Notes under the pieces: generated by a model
The model's database searches: none
What the model was told of the DNA's origin: nothing
The model's input: only the letters and a program-made list of their open reading frames with translations
DNA from: Pectinophora gossypiella
Taxonomy: Eukaryota > Arthropoda > Insecta > Lepidoptera > Gelechiidae
DNA length: 64,000 bases
Direction of reading: 5' to 3'
NCBI RefSeq assembly: GCF_024362695.1
Contig: NC_065405.1
Location: 6,890,672-6,954,671 of the forward strand
Shown: positions 32,936 to 45,386 of the stretch, in pieces
How positions within the stretch are numbered: the stretch's first letter is position 1
Layout: each line of letters starts with the position of its first letter
Made by a program: the position numbers and the translations under genes

Positions 32936-35900
32936 TACAAATAGTAATACTTAGGAGGAGTCAAAGTCACATCAACCATTAATATAAAACGTTTAGACCA
33001 ACTCGCTTCACCAGTACTCCTATCACTCACAGGTGTATTACCCGCTGCGATATAAATCCAGGCTTTGTTTCACTGGTCAGATCCAACGACGGTAAATGAC
33101 GCGGAAAATTCTACACAACTCCCGGACTAGCGGTTACCAAAACACGGGATTATGCAGCGTAACATTATTACGAGACCCCGCAGTTCTTGACGGGAATGGA
33201 ATGTTGCGTCATAACGAATGTTAAATGAGTGCCTTTCTGTATAGCCTTTACATAAATAAGTCTAGATACAGAGAGACAGAATCACGCTCGTGAAAAGATC
33301 GTTTCGTAACCTGACCCGACCCATTTTCGAATCGTTATCTCAGATTTGACGCTCAGAGATATTGACGCTTGTTAGTACCTAATCTTCAACTAATAGGGTA
33401 TTTGACTGGGTCAAAGATAAATTATAAAATGCTAATCTAGACATAGAAATCCAGCCTGAGACTTATTTTCGAATTTTATTTATGAATTAAGTAACAATGA
33501 GTACGTTTGACGGCCTTTATTGATAAAGTCACAAAACTGTTTTTTTATACAGACTCCAAAGAAAACTTTCGTTTTGACGTTTCGTAAAAAGTATCTCATT
33601 TGACTAGATTGTCAAAGGGCCTATTCAGACGCTTTCAAGCTTGAAAACGACAAATTTGTCCGGTTAGTCAACCGATAGTGGAGTAGTTTGTTGAACTCCA
33701 TACTAGTCACTATTCCCAGTAGAAAACCGCTGAAAAGATTTTTTTAAGTAATTTTTGAATGCATCTACTAATTCAACTATTGTGCTCTATCTAGCTATAA
33801 CTAGGCAAAGAGCTGTATTACTAAGTGCGACTGCCGTTCATTTGAATCGACAATATACTTTGCAACGAGAAAATCTAATCTGATCCTGAATTTTCCAACC
33901 GACCCTCATTACCATTTAAAGGCGCAGAGAAGAGAAAAATTCTCCATTGCGGAAATTTCATGTAAATTAGGTGAAGTATGCGACTCTTGCTTTCTTAAAA
34001 CTCGGTTGTAGCGAGATGTTGTAGCACAACGCTATTGTTATTGCCTTCACTACAATTTATCTTCAAAATAAAGCTAATTCGGTGTTGCTCTCGGGCGAAA
34101 TGTTTTCGAGTTTCGGTAAGTAATAGAATTTGAAATTCTTTCCACGGCCTCCAGTTCACAAGGAAATTTGAGAACGATAAAAATAATTTAGCTAGTACAC
34201 GTCTACGGGGGCACGCTCGGCCGTTTCCTAATTGTTGCAATAAGACATGTTGTAGGTATGTTTGTGTGAGAAATTGGGTCGCTATCGCGCATTCACCCAG
34301 CTGCGTACAATTTTACAGCGCGGCAACCCTCCGGGCGAACGTGACTGGAATGACAATGCCCGGGCTGGCTTGTTACAACCCTCGCGGTCCAACAACCACA
34401 TACACTTGTATCATCAAGTGTTTTACTTACAAACTAATATCTCTCTTCGCTAGTTTTATCCGTCTTGTTAACAAAGGAACCCTATAGTTGTGCACAAAAG
34501 ATCCGTCACGAGTAATCAAAAGCAGTATATCTTTTGATAAATTAATGATTAATTTATAAAGCTTACAATATTTAGAAACATTAATTTACTTACAAGTTGA
34601 TTCAATTTTCTCAATAGCTGAATTGCTCTTACAGTTAGGCTTCCCGACTTGAAATTTGTTTTAAGCCCTTGAGGGTACGAAATTAATGAAATACAACGTG
34701 TAAAATGAAGAGGTTGGAAGTTTTACACCGATTGCAAAATTAGTTACCCATCTGATGTACTTGAAAGAATTTGAAATTTCCTCTCTGAAATTAAAATTGA
34801 GGTTGCCTAAAAGAGATTGCTTGTGGCGATATAACCATGATTTCATGCTTAAGTAGATCCTTAATCAGTAGAGAGGAGTTGATGAGTTTCCGCAAATATA
34901 AATAATACATCTTCAGCCCTTGTGTTTTTAAGTCGTGTTAGATTACAGTTCTTGGGTTGTTTACACTACTCCTCCAACTTTGATCAGTTTTAGCAAACTC
35001 ACATCAAGCAAACTTTCCTGGATAACTAGTTTTATTTCCTCACCTAACTTTAAATCTCGGTACTTTCTACCTAAACACATTTTACACTCTAATGATCTAA
35101 CTATGGCACAAATGAAAGAGAATTTTCGTACATTTCAGGGAAGTGGTTTTCATCCTTCGACTTAGCTTTGAAAACTTGGGTGCTTAGAGATCGCCCGCTT
35201 TGGTTTTGAGGAGAATACTTGAATTTATACATCTTGTTCACTTTGTCAAATGAAACATAATAATATTTTACATTTTGATTCATTGCTCATTTTCGTTGAG
35301 ATGATTCCCGATGAAAAACTTAAGGTATTTACACAAAAAAAATAAGTAAGTATGTACCAACATTGATCGTGGAAAATCGACCAATTATTTTCACAAATTT
35401 AATTTAGGATGCCTAGGGCACAATCATCTGGAAGGATCTCCGATTCACCACCGTTAATCTTTTTAATAGCCTAAAGCACTTAAAGAAATTGGATTTAAAA
35501 AATAAATAAATGAGGACAACGGAATCGATAAGTATTTAAGGCCGAAACTTTGGGAAGCACTAAAATTTAATAACGGACGCCAGTTCAAAGGACACCACAG
35601 TTTATAGCAGCAATTACTACCCTTCATCGGGGAATACGGAAGATTGGTTTTGCCTTTTATAGGTTTTCGTAAATCGTGGATATTACAGTCGTTACTTTCA
35701 CTTCTTCGAGAAATAATTTTAAAGTTATCTTTAGATTTCCAATTTGTCGTGTAGGACGGTTGAGATTGGAAATGTTTTATAAGTTAAAGTAATGACTTTC
35801 CTCGTGCCAAGAACTTGGCAGTCAGGTGATTTTTCTCTTAACTCGAAAACTTGAAGCCCTTTCATTCTTATTAAGGGCAGGTTTAGTGGTCTTAGATGCG

Positions 35901-36758
35901 GGCCTGTGAGAAGTTGCAGCCATCAATTTAGTTTACAACTACTTAAGGTGAAATTACCTATTACAGCGACATTCATTTGCCTACTTGACATGGACTGGGA
36001 AAAGATCGCTGTATTTTGGAAGAAGCAACCAATTTTTTTCTCTGAGAACCAATATTTTTTTAATGAAACAAATAAAATCGTCATCGTTATTTCGTTTCTG
36101 ACGACCATTAGGGCGGATTCTATTCAAACGCCCGCTTTATCATTAACAGGAGTGTCTACCTTCTGCCTCATTACTTGAACCTTACTTTATTCACCAAACC
36201 CTATTGGAAAAAGGATTCATACATTTAAATAAAAATATTTTCATGCGAAAACCAATTTTATGAGGACTGCTTGAAGGGCCAATGTTCACCGCTATCTTTT
36301 CATGGTTATTCTCGGAAAGGGTTGTCACTTTGTATAACGCTGACGTCGCCGCAAACGACAGTTAATGGCGCATAAAATTCTCACCGAAGCTGAGCTACTG
36401 GAGCATTCCATGGAAATCGGTAACAATGTTGAACTATACTTTTGGCTCTAATGACTATTTTGTAAATGTTAATTTAGAAGCTTATGGTATAACCATTGTG
36501 TATCCAAACATAATTAAACAATAACTTTTAAAATCGTTATAAAAATAAGGTCGATTCCGAGGACAATATAGCAGTTGCGTAAAGTATGAAAATTACTCAT
36601 AGTTCTATGTTAATTATAAACTTTTTGGAGAAATATACGGATCATCATACATTTTAAAAACATAGTTTATACTATCGTTTAATCATTTACTTACAAATTT
36701 TATATCCTGGGAGTTATTTCGTAAAAGTATTTGCAAAATAGACATCGCGTATCGATGG
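32936..36758. other. No gene recognised
   Basis: Long non-coding stretch. A GC-richer part at 34270-34400 has two overlapping plus-strand frames and no domain. No SINE, LINE or MITE signature was recognised. Confidence 0.45.
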
Positions 36759-38142
36759 TGTCGGTTACGTGACGCAAAACACATAAAGTATCGTAAAAAA
36801 ATAAACTTGAGGGTTGTTGTGTTGTAAATGTTAATTTATAAACACAGTTATTAGTCAGCCTCAGTGTGAAATTGGTTTACTTGAAAAAAATCGTTCCTGT
36901 TTAAAACTATCAGGGTTTTTGTGTGTTGTCGGTTACGTGACGCGTAGGAAAGCAGCTTAGAAAAGTGTTGATATATTCTTGAAACGGATTCGCCAAACAA
37001 AAGTGCTTCAAGAATGCGCAAATTTCGCGAGAAAAAAAAGAAGATCTTGATTATAAAAAGAAGGAAAATGAGAGGATTAAGGAGCTTCAAAAGAAAAAAG
37101 GGGAACATATGATGAAAATGGAATTGGAAGAATTTCGGGAACGAAAGCGAAATGAAAAGAGACAGGAAAGAGTAAGAAGAAAACTCCAACAAATAGACTT
37201 GAACAGGTCTGATCTTTCGAAAGCATCAACTTCAAACAATTCTTCAATTTACCCCGAATGTAAAATTGGTTTTTCAAGATTTTGTAAAATATATAAAATA
37301 AATTTATGTGTAAAATTTTATGGCATTCCTCTGCTACCTAAAAAAGCACGGCAAACAGTTTTCCTGGAAATTTTCTGCGACTTCACATGGAAAGGAGTGA
37401 TCGATGGGGTAGGTGGCAATGTGAAACGTTTGGTGCGACAAAATACAATGTCACAACGGCGAACAATACTGTTACATTACAAACAGCTGAAGAATTTGCG
37501 ACTCTGGCTTCAAATTTAGTCCCAAACACAAAAATTATATACATTTCACAAGCAGAGATTGAATTAGAAATAGCAGAAAAACGTCCATGGGAAAAGGTAG
37601 ACCCCATTGCTGGGATATCGCAGTTCCATGTTTTGAAATGTGATGGAGAAGTTATTAAAGGCCAAAAACATGAACTGGACACACAAGAAACAGTTTCCCT
37701 GCCAAAAATTACGAGATTTACATTTTAAATTCGTACGTGTCGCTTACGTGACAAACTTGTCGATTACGTGACGCAGCATTTTTGTTAGATTTTTTTGGAG
37801 ATGATAATCGTAAGAAGTATATTTTTTGTTGAAAATAAAAATGTGTACCTTATTCTTGTATTATGTTATTAAACCCTTTCCATATTATTAATAATTTCGC
37901 TGAAATTTTCAAACTTACAGTCAGCTTTCAAAACGCGGTAGATTTGATGTCGCTTACGTGACGCTTTTTATTGTACTGGTAACTCAGCACATAGTGATAT
38001 ATAATAAAAGTATGTGGTATACCTTTATGAACCAACCATTTAGCTATAAGGAAATATCATTCATTACTCTCTATAGGTTACTGTTAAAGTTTTACAGACT
38101 GGTAAACTTTAAAAAAGGAGTACGAATGTCGGTTACGTGACC
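36759..38142 (+). repeat. Six direct copies of TGTCGsTTACGTGACg framing a coding remnant
   Basis: Copies, all on the plus strand, lie at 36759-36774, 36927-36942, 37738-37753, 37758-37773, 37948-37963 and 38127-38142. The core TTACGTGAC is invariant. The position after TGTCG varies (G, C or A). Steps are 168, 811, 20, 190 and 179 bp, with the 811-bp gap holding the coding remnant. I did not see the full motif elsewhere in the window. It resembles subterminal repeats of a transposon. It also contains TACGTG, a core recognised by bHLH-PAS factors in insects. Confidence 0.75.
36990..37728 (+). pseudogene. Decayed basic/coiled-coil protein of a dispersed insect family
   Basis: Reading through the ATG at 37109, the upstream open frame already gives KNAQISREKKEDLDYKKKEN and ELQKKKGEHMM. 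The ORF then continues EFRERKRNEKRQERVRRK, a highly charged likely helical N-terminus. Downstream is FTWKGVIDGVGGNVKRLVRQ. A change of frame between about 37430 and 37480 follows, then NTVTLQTAEEFATLASNLVP, NTKIIYISQAEIELEI and PWEKVDPIAGISQFHV to a stop at 37728. The pairing of a G.+DG.GG..KR motif with a later YIS..EIE and PI.GI segment recurs in uncharacterised, often multicopy insect proteins I associate with transposons. The expected middle domain between the basic N-terminus and DGVGG is missing. The function is unknown. Confidence 0.55.
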
Positions 38143-38678
38143 ATGGAATGCTCCTACTACATTCTTATTTACATAATATTCTCGTTAGAAAAGTAGAACT
38201 TGCAAATATAAACAGGTTTCAATGCAAATCGTCGCGAGTATCCTTGCCAAACAGCACAGGAAGGCAGACATTTTGTGTATTTAATTTCATCTTTCTAGTA
38301 TTTACAGAGTTTGCAACAAATATTTGGTCTCCTTTCTCTATTCCGTTTCATATAATGCGGCTAAGTAGAGTTTTATTTGTTCGTATTTACTAGAGAGCGT
38401 GTAGACGACGCAATAATGGCTTAACAAACAAATCCATGAGTAAGTATATCGTAACTGAACGCACGTTTATCACTCATACATACTCCAATATTGAGTAACA
38501 GCCAAATTGAAAATTTATCGAAAACAAATTTGCGCGAAGAGGATGTTTTCAATAATATGAGTAAACACAGAGCTGTATCGAGTTTAAACTCAAACTCAAA
38601 TCGCCTATTAGGTACATCCGGGCACGTAGTAGAGAAAGGAAAACGTATTTACTTAAATCATTATTAAAAAGGAAAACA
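38143..38678. other. No gene recognised
   Basis: AT-rich non-coding DNA between the 37-kb remnant and the SINE. Confidence 0.5.
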
Positions 38679-38996
38679 AGGCTAAGACCTAGTTGGTAGA
38701 ACGCTTGCCTCTCACTTAGAGGTCGCAAGTTCGAATCCAGCACAGGCCTAAACCAAAGATTGTCGAATTTTTTTTTTCGAATTAATGTTTGCATCATAAA
38801 TGATTATCACGTGCTCAGCGGTGATGGAAATATCGTGAGGAAACCCACATTTCCGAGAAATGCATTTTCAAAGGTATGTGACCTAACCTGCATTGGGCTG
38901 GTTTTCCCTTCGCGGGTTGGAAGGTCAGACAGACAGTCGCTTCTGCAAAAAATCGGGCCTGTCAAATCTTTAGGTTAGGTAAGAGGACCCTGTGAA
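38679..38996 (+). mobile_element. Second-family SINE, near full length
   Basis: The head has CCTAGTTGGTAGAACGCTTG and a B box GCAAGTTCGAATCC. The body carries CGTGCTCAGCGGTGATGG, AACCCACATTTCCGAG, TGACCTAACCTGCATTGGGC and CAGACAGACAGTCGC. The tail has TCGGGCCTGTCAAATC, then TAAGAGGACCCTGTG. It is probably derived from a different tRNA than the first family. Confidence 0.8.
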
Positions 38997-41900
38997 AAAC
39001 AATAATAGGAGATGATGGTTAGGATACATTACTTATTGAATATTCAAAAATGAGCCAAAGACAACAAATGTTTACTTTAACGAAAATATTTGACTATGCA
39101 CCTACCTACTTAAATTATTCACAAGGAAGCCACAACGTGTGACTTCAAGCACAATATACATAACAAACAAAAAACATTCTCAACATGCTGAGTCTTGATC
39201 ATTCACATATTTTTCGTAAAGATTAAGACGATTTTTGTACAATAAACCCAAATTCACTTCTTGTATTTTCATTGTTACGTATGTTAGAAGTATTTCTTCT
39301 TCACTATTAACTGATTGCGAAAGAATATATAAATACAAAAGATATATTTGATTTTTTTCTCGTTTTAAAAAAAATATCATTTCCACGAACAAGTTAAATG
39401 AAGACTGTCCTTGTAAAAAATTCAAATTATTGTCAGAACCAATTTTTCGTTTACCGGTACATACTGTCATCATTTACGAATTTATCTTGATATAACGCGC
39501 AATTTTGCGACATGGGAGGCCTTGTATCTACGTGACAAGATTACCAGGGTCTAGAAGCTGATATTGCGTTTGTGTTAGTACAAATTCAGTTTATACTACC
39601 AGCCGACACGTAGAAACTATGATTTCATCAGGGAAAAGGTGTCGCTAATTTCAATTGTATCCGTACGTGTGTTCCAAATGTAACTTTAGGGGGATTCAAT
39701 TATTTTAGGGCCTTGTTTTTCGTTTTCGTGTACCTATATCAACATTTAATGAATTAAACTTCGTAAGCTACTTACTGGTGCAATATTTAGGAGGAACTTT
39801 GAATTCGCCACACATCATTACTCATGATTCGAGATTGTATTTTCTTTTGATAATTTTTCTCTATTTGTTCATAGGAGAAGAGAAAGTGAGCTTTCCTATA
39901 ATATACATTCTTCAAGTAAAACCATCTCAGGTAAACAACCTGTTCAACAAAAAAGCAGAAGAAAATAAGCAAGCGAAACATTGTCGATGAAAGTAGCAAA
40001 AGTTTAATCAGACTTCTGTTCAAAAGAGTAGGATTAAGCTGAAACAATTTTTGTGAAAATTTATCTCCTCGCCGGAAAAATAAAGAGTCCAATTCGCATT
40101 TGTGTTTTACGCAAATTCTAACTATTTTTTTCTGGTAGAAATTGTTATTAATCGCAACTTGTAATATTATTTGCTCAAAATATATAGTATTATATACCTA
40201 TATAGTAGACAGATACGCGTACGTAATATAAAGTCAAGATACGGGTATATCCTTATCAGGGTGGGTAGAGCCACCATGTCATTAACAAAACAAGCAGTAG
40301 CCACTCAGCCCATTGCTCATAGTCATTTTTAGAAAAGACACATTTAGGACGATTTTATAGAATATGCGTACTATTTGTTTTTTTCTCTTTAAGTACCTAT
40401 GTGTTTTCTTAGGCTTTTGTGGGCACTCAACGGTGTTACTATAGACTACTGTGGGATCTGAAATCTTCACAAACTAATTAGATCAATTTTGCGCAAATTG
40501 AATTATGCGTTGTGATAAAATTCAAACGAAAAAAATACGGGAATTAAGAAAGCTCGAGCCTAATGAAAACTCAGCAAATTTAATTTGGAAGGGATGAAGG
40601 CAAATTTTTCTTAACACAAAGTTTACTAGTCTTTATTTGACATTTAGTTCCTAATTCTTTTCTATTAAATAGCGGTAAAAATCTTCGGATTAAATAAATA
40701 ACTTAAATACACCACGGAATAAAAGAAAGTGGTTGGAAGGGCCAAGTGCTCACGTAACGCGGGCCATACAAGTATGAGCAAATCGTTCATACTTCAACTT
40801 TACACTCCGCAAACTTTACGACACACGGAGCTCCGCGATAGTATATTTAAAAGATCGTCTTGTGCATTATAACTTGCCGACTCAAATATCGACTATCATG
40901 CAAAGAGATCCCTCCTTATCAAAAGAAAGCAAATACCTTAGTATGATTGGCTATTTATCAAAAAAATACTTTTATATGCGGTATCTTACGAAAAGTGATG
41001 ATAAAAATGCGCGTTAAGACCTTTCCATCGTCTTTCTTCTATTCCGTAGTATTGACGATATATCGTATCGCTCCGTAAGCATTAACGATAAGCTTAATAG
41101 TTTCATATTAAAAAAACCAATAATTGTTTTATTTTCCAATCTCGCGACTCGATAGATAACTTAGACAGTCCCCAACAGATTAAATAAATTACAAAAGACT
41201 GAGCTTTATGTAGTTTTTTATTATTATGTAATTCAAAATAAAATTTTACTACAATTACAGTATATAAAAGATAAAATCGAAGTTGTACCCAACAATAAAC
41301 TTTTCCTCAATATTGTGAAACATGATTCGGTCAAAAGGAAAAAAAACGGACCCAGAAAACTACTAAAGCGAAAAATAAAGGGAGTTTACAGCACCAACAA
41401 GTTCCAAAGTTAAAGTAAAGTGCACACAATTCACGAGGAAATGAATTTAAGTGCCGCTGTAATTTAATCAGACTTTCTCCGTTTCCCTTTGTTTGGCAAG
41501 TTGAAGATTACTTTAGGGAATCAGAGATAAATGGTAATAACGTTCCTAATGCAACGAAAAACTCTGACTAAATTTCCATTTACTAACAGCACGCCACTTG
41601 ACGAACTATAATTTCTTAAATGTAAATGGTTATTACGAAAATGATCAGTCAAATGCAGTACAATGAGGGTTTCATCCTATTGAACTACGTCAGTGACACA
41701 TAATGATGATGAAACTAAAGATTACTTGGTAATAAAGCTTTTCATTTATAAGTATACACCCACATTTAAGCAAATCTTTCCAAAGAAAACCATGATTAAT
41801 TATGATAAACCACAATTCACATTTCCAAATCGGCAAACTACGCCAAGCGCCATTGCAAAATTATCTACACAGCGCAATAAATATTGACCAATTATCAAAT

Positions 41901-43011
41901 GATTAATGCTGATTAACATATGTGTTTTGTCATGCAAATGAATCAATGTGGTCAATGAATATCACTGCTAATTCTTTATTATTGCCTAACTGGTAAAACG
42001 TCGCATCATATTATTATTGAGATTATCTAGAGATAACATTAAGCATGATTGGCATTGATTCAATATATTAGATTGTATAGTAAGAGTTAAAATATTATGA
42101 ACAAGCGGAACAACTGTCCTAAATCAATATTTTTTCCTTGTTTCATTCCACTTGAAGTGGAATATAGAAGAATATAGAAAGATCACTGAAAATGCAGCGG
42201 AATAAATGAAACAGTAAATCCAAATCTATAAAAAATCGAGCACGTACATAGCAATTAATATCACATGGGATATTTCAAAACTCAACGCCATAAATCTTAT
42301 AAGCTTTTACATTGGTTAGGTATAAAATGAAGCGCTGAACTGTCCAAGCAGACAATCAGTAAAATAGCTTGAAACAGTTATACTGCATAACCACCTTAGT
42401 TGAAATGAGCATAAAAGTGCTTATTAGTAGCAGTCTGTTTATATTGAAGTATTAAAAATAATATTTGGAGGATAGTATAATTTCATATATCACAGCAGCC
42501 ATAACAGTAAATTAGGGATGCCTAAACAAACAGACGAGGGAACACACCTGCATAAGCTCGCAGTATAGGGTTGGAGCAAACATCAACAACATTATTCCTG
42601 ACATCGCAAATAGCTTCCGTACACGAAATCACGGTAGGTTCTGCCAAATATTTTACAAACCAAACATTCTCTTATGCTGCGTTACTTGCAGAAACCGGCT
42701 ATCAAGTAACGCTTTGCAGAGTTCTTGAAACTCTTTCCTTACTTACTTGACTTAGGGTCATTACGAAAGATCTAACATCCACACTGAAAATTTACGAGAT
42801 ATTTCAACTATAACATTTTCTCACTAGTATGGTTTTGTTCAGAACAATTTATTCCTGATAATCGCTCGTTAATATCGTTCATTGAACACGCTTGTCGCAA
42901 GGGGGTTTAAAGATCGTGGTTTCTCTGCTTGGGTGAATTAAATAATTAGGTAACAAACGCTTGTTTATTATATTAATCTCCAATGCTTAGTACTCGCACA
43001 CAATGGATATG
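38997..43011. other. No gene recognised; one short repeat relic
   Basis: About 4 kb of AT-rich non-coding DNA. At 40255-40325 a fragment (ATCAGGGTGGGTAGAGCCAC, then GCAGTAGCCACTCAGCCCAT) matches the third repeat family at 13755. At 42146-42165 an ATTCCACTT/AAGTGGAAT near-palindrome resembles the internal arm of the MITE family. Short frames show no domains. Confidence 0.45.
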
Positions 43012-43554
43012 TCGTGGCCAGATCTTAGAATTGATCATTTCATATTGTGCTCGATCATTTCATGAAATGGTCATATTTCATTAAATAGAATATCATTCGT
43101 TGGCCACACCATAATGTAGTTTGGCCAGATCAATGAACACGGAACGTTTAACGATATGAGCAACTAAATGTATGATTACCAAACGTTGGTAATCATATCG
43201 TAAAATTAGTAACATTATTCACCGGTAGTGGCGCTGGTGTCGATTATATTTAAAACTTGATTGATATTATAATCCACGAATCAATGTAATTTTACAATTT
43301 TCCATATCGATAGTATCGATTCGGTAAATATATTTGAATCTAAGAAATTAATCGACTATTCGCAATTTTATTACACCACATAGCATGGACACCGCCTACA
43401 TTAACGATATGGCCAAACATTGATTGAAATATCATTAAACGCTGACGTTTCAAAGATATCGTCAACTTAAGTCGGTTACTTCATGAAATATGACCATTTC
43501 ATGAAATGATCGAATACTTCATGAAATGATTAATTCTAAGATCTGGCCACGACA
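43012..43554. mobile_element. Long inverted-repeat element (MITE-like)
   Basis: The left end is TGTCGTGGCCAGATCTTAGA. Its complement is the right end (TCTAAGATCTGGCCACGACA). The pairing continues inward for about 70-75 bp through ATCATTTCATGAAATGGTCA and ATATTTCAT. Further inward, imperfect pairing links TTTGGCCA blocks near 43128 and 43416. CATTTCATGAAATG, itself a palindrome, occurs in both arms. The centre has ATGATTACCAA/TTGGTAATCAT, an 11-bp hairpin at about 43171-43195. No ORF is large enough for a transposase. No clear target duplication was identified, so the superfamily is open. Confidence 0.7.
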
Positions 43555-44095
43555 GTAACATAATATACTTAGTAACATAATTATATTTTCCTCGACAAAA
43601 AAATCTCGGTACTTGAAAAGGATATATGTCTCTCCGGAAATCAAATCCCAAAATGTAACTTCTGTTTCAACTTAAAGTCGGTTCAAAGTCGCGAAGATCC
43701 TTTACGGTAACAATGTAACAAGAAGCCTAGTCATTTCTGTCGTCGACATCACACGTACTTTGGTAATACGATGCTTAGATGCCAAAGCCGTGACAAAGAG
43801 ACAACATGATCTGATAATAATAAAGTTGCTAAAGAATGCACTGGTGCAAGCACTAATAGACCCATAGAATAGACCGATGGAATGCATGAAATAGAATCTA
43901 GACAGTAAACGAACGCAGCTAATTTATTTTTTAATATAAATCAGGTTAAAGATATTTATTTCTCAAAAAAGAATTACAAATTCACGTAATACGAAAAACA
44001 ATAAAAATAGTTATTATTAGCTTAGTATAGGTCATCCAAGACATTAAATAATGTACAAACATGCTATTAGTATTTAAAAAAATATATATTTTGTT
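43555..44095. other. No gene recognised
   Basis: AT-rich non-coding DNA. Confidence 0.5.
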
Positions 44096-44106
44096 ATATT
44101 GCTGCT

Positions 44107-44158
44107 GGAGATCCTTGGGGGAAGCCTATGCCCAGCAGTGTGCGTCGTACGGCTGATG
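44107..44158 (+). mobile_element. 52-bp SINE/LINE tail with 11-bp target duplication
   Basis: ATATTGCTGCT is exact at 44096-44106 and 44159-44169. The insert (GGAGATCC..AAGCCTATGCCCAGCAGTGT..GGCTGATG) is the extreme 3' end shared by the first SINE family. It is among the shortest datable retroinsertions in the window. Confidence 0.75.
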
Positions 44159-44171
44159 ATATTGCTGCTAT

Positions 44172-44661
44172 ACAGGGTGTTAGTGACATCGTAACGAAAA
44201 CTTTGAGGGATGATTCAGGCCATGATTCTGAGTTGATATCAAGCGGAATTTTCCGTCGCAAAAGTATGGAACGGAAAATAATTTAAATAAGCTCTAAAAT
44301 TTTCATGACTTCTCCGACAGGAAATCCCACTTGATATCGACTCAGAATCATGGTCTGAATCATCCCCTTCAGTATTCGTTACAGTGTCACTAACACCCAT
44401 ACCTACTTGTATGGCTACTGTATGTTCTTGTATTGGGTGTAAGTGACATCGTAACGAATACTAAGAGGGATGATTCAGCTGATTATTCTGAGTTAATATC
44501 AAGTGGAATTTTGCATCGCAAAAGTATAGAATTGAAAATAATTTAAAAAAACTAAAAAAATAACATGAATTTTGCGACGGAAAATTCCACTTGATATTAA
44601 CTCAGAATCATGGTCTGAATCATCACTCAAAGTATTCGTTACGATGTCACTAACACCCTGT
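44172..44661. mobile_element. Dimeric palindromic MITE, best-preserved copy
   Basis: Unit 1 (44172-44399) and unit 2 (about 44433-44661) each begin with a GTGACATCGTAACGAA-type end and finish with its complement. Each also contains the inverted pair AAGTGGAATTTT / GAAAATTCCACTT (slightly altered in unit 1). The outer ends ACAGGGTG and CACCCTGT are intact and lie next to TA. A spacer of about 33 bp with GTATGGCTAC separates the units. The element is non-coding and non-autonomous. It inserted directly beside the 52-bp retro-tail. Confidence 0.8.
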
Positions 44662-45368
44662 ATAGATTTTAAGTTCATAAGATAAGAAGTCATAGTTCCA
44701 ATATTTTTAATCTCTTTTGGCAAGCTGTTATAAATCTGCGCTCCCTCAAATAATTATTTTTAATGCAATAATTTTTAGTTCTAGGTCCACATAGTAAATT
44801 ACGAGTACAACATGACCTAGGCTTGCCAATTTCATAAGTATGAAACAGACATACTACATGGATTTAGATAAATATTAATTAAAATAGTTACTTATAAGAA
44901 CTATTAAACACACTTGCAAGGCTGAAGCGAAGCGAAAAATTAGGTAACTAAGTTGAAAAAATAAAAAATAGCGTAACTCAGGGCAACAACGTAGTAATTT
45001 AATTTCCTAAACTTTCTCGCTGTAATTATTAATAGTAAAGTAGGTATACACAATAAGTTATTATATTCTGTTTATAAAATTAATATGTATAAAATTGACT
45101 ATGAATTGTTGCTGAAACTTTTATATAATAAAATTGAACTGTTTTACATTCAAAGTTGAAAATAATCTTGCCCGAAGGCAAGAGGGTTGTGGCCCTGAGG
45201 GTCGGTGTGAAATGAAAGAGGTAGACCGGCACGTGGACAACTCATGCGCACTAATTTTATAGCGTCAGAAAATCTCCTATAAATTACATATACATTCAAT
45301 TAATTATATCAATTTTAAATTGATTACTGATCTGGAAATAAAGCTTTCATTGTTCGGTACTTCTAACT
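44662..45368. other. No gene recognised
   Basis: AT-rich non-coding DNA. Confidence 0.5.
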
Positions 45369-45386
45369 GTTGCTACTTTGTGACCT

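Noticed and set aside
34262..34487. Two overlapping plus-strand frames in a GC-richer patch
   Set aside because: Neither has a known motif or splice signals. Composition alone is insufficient.
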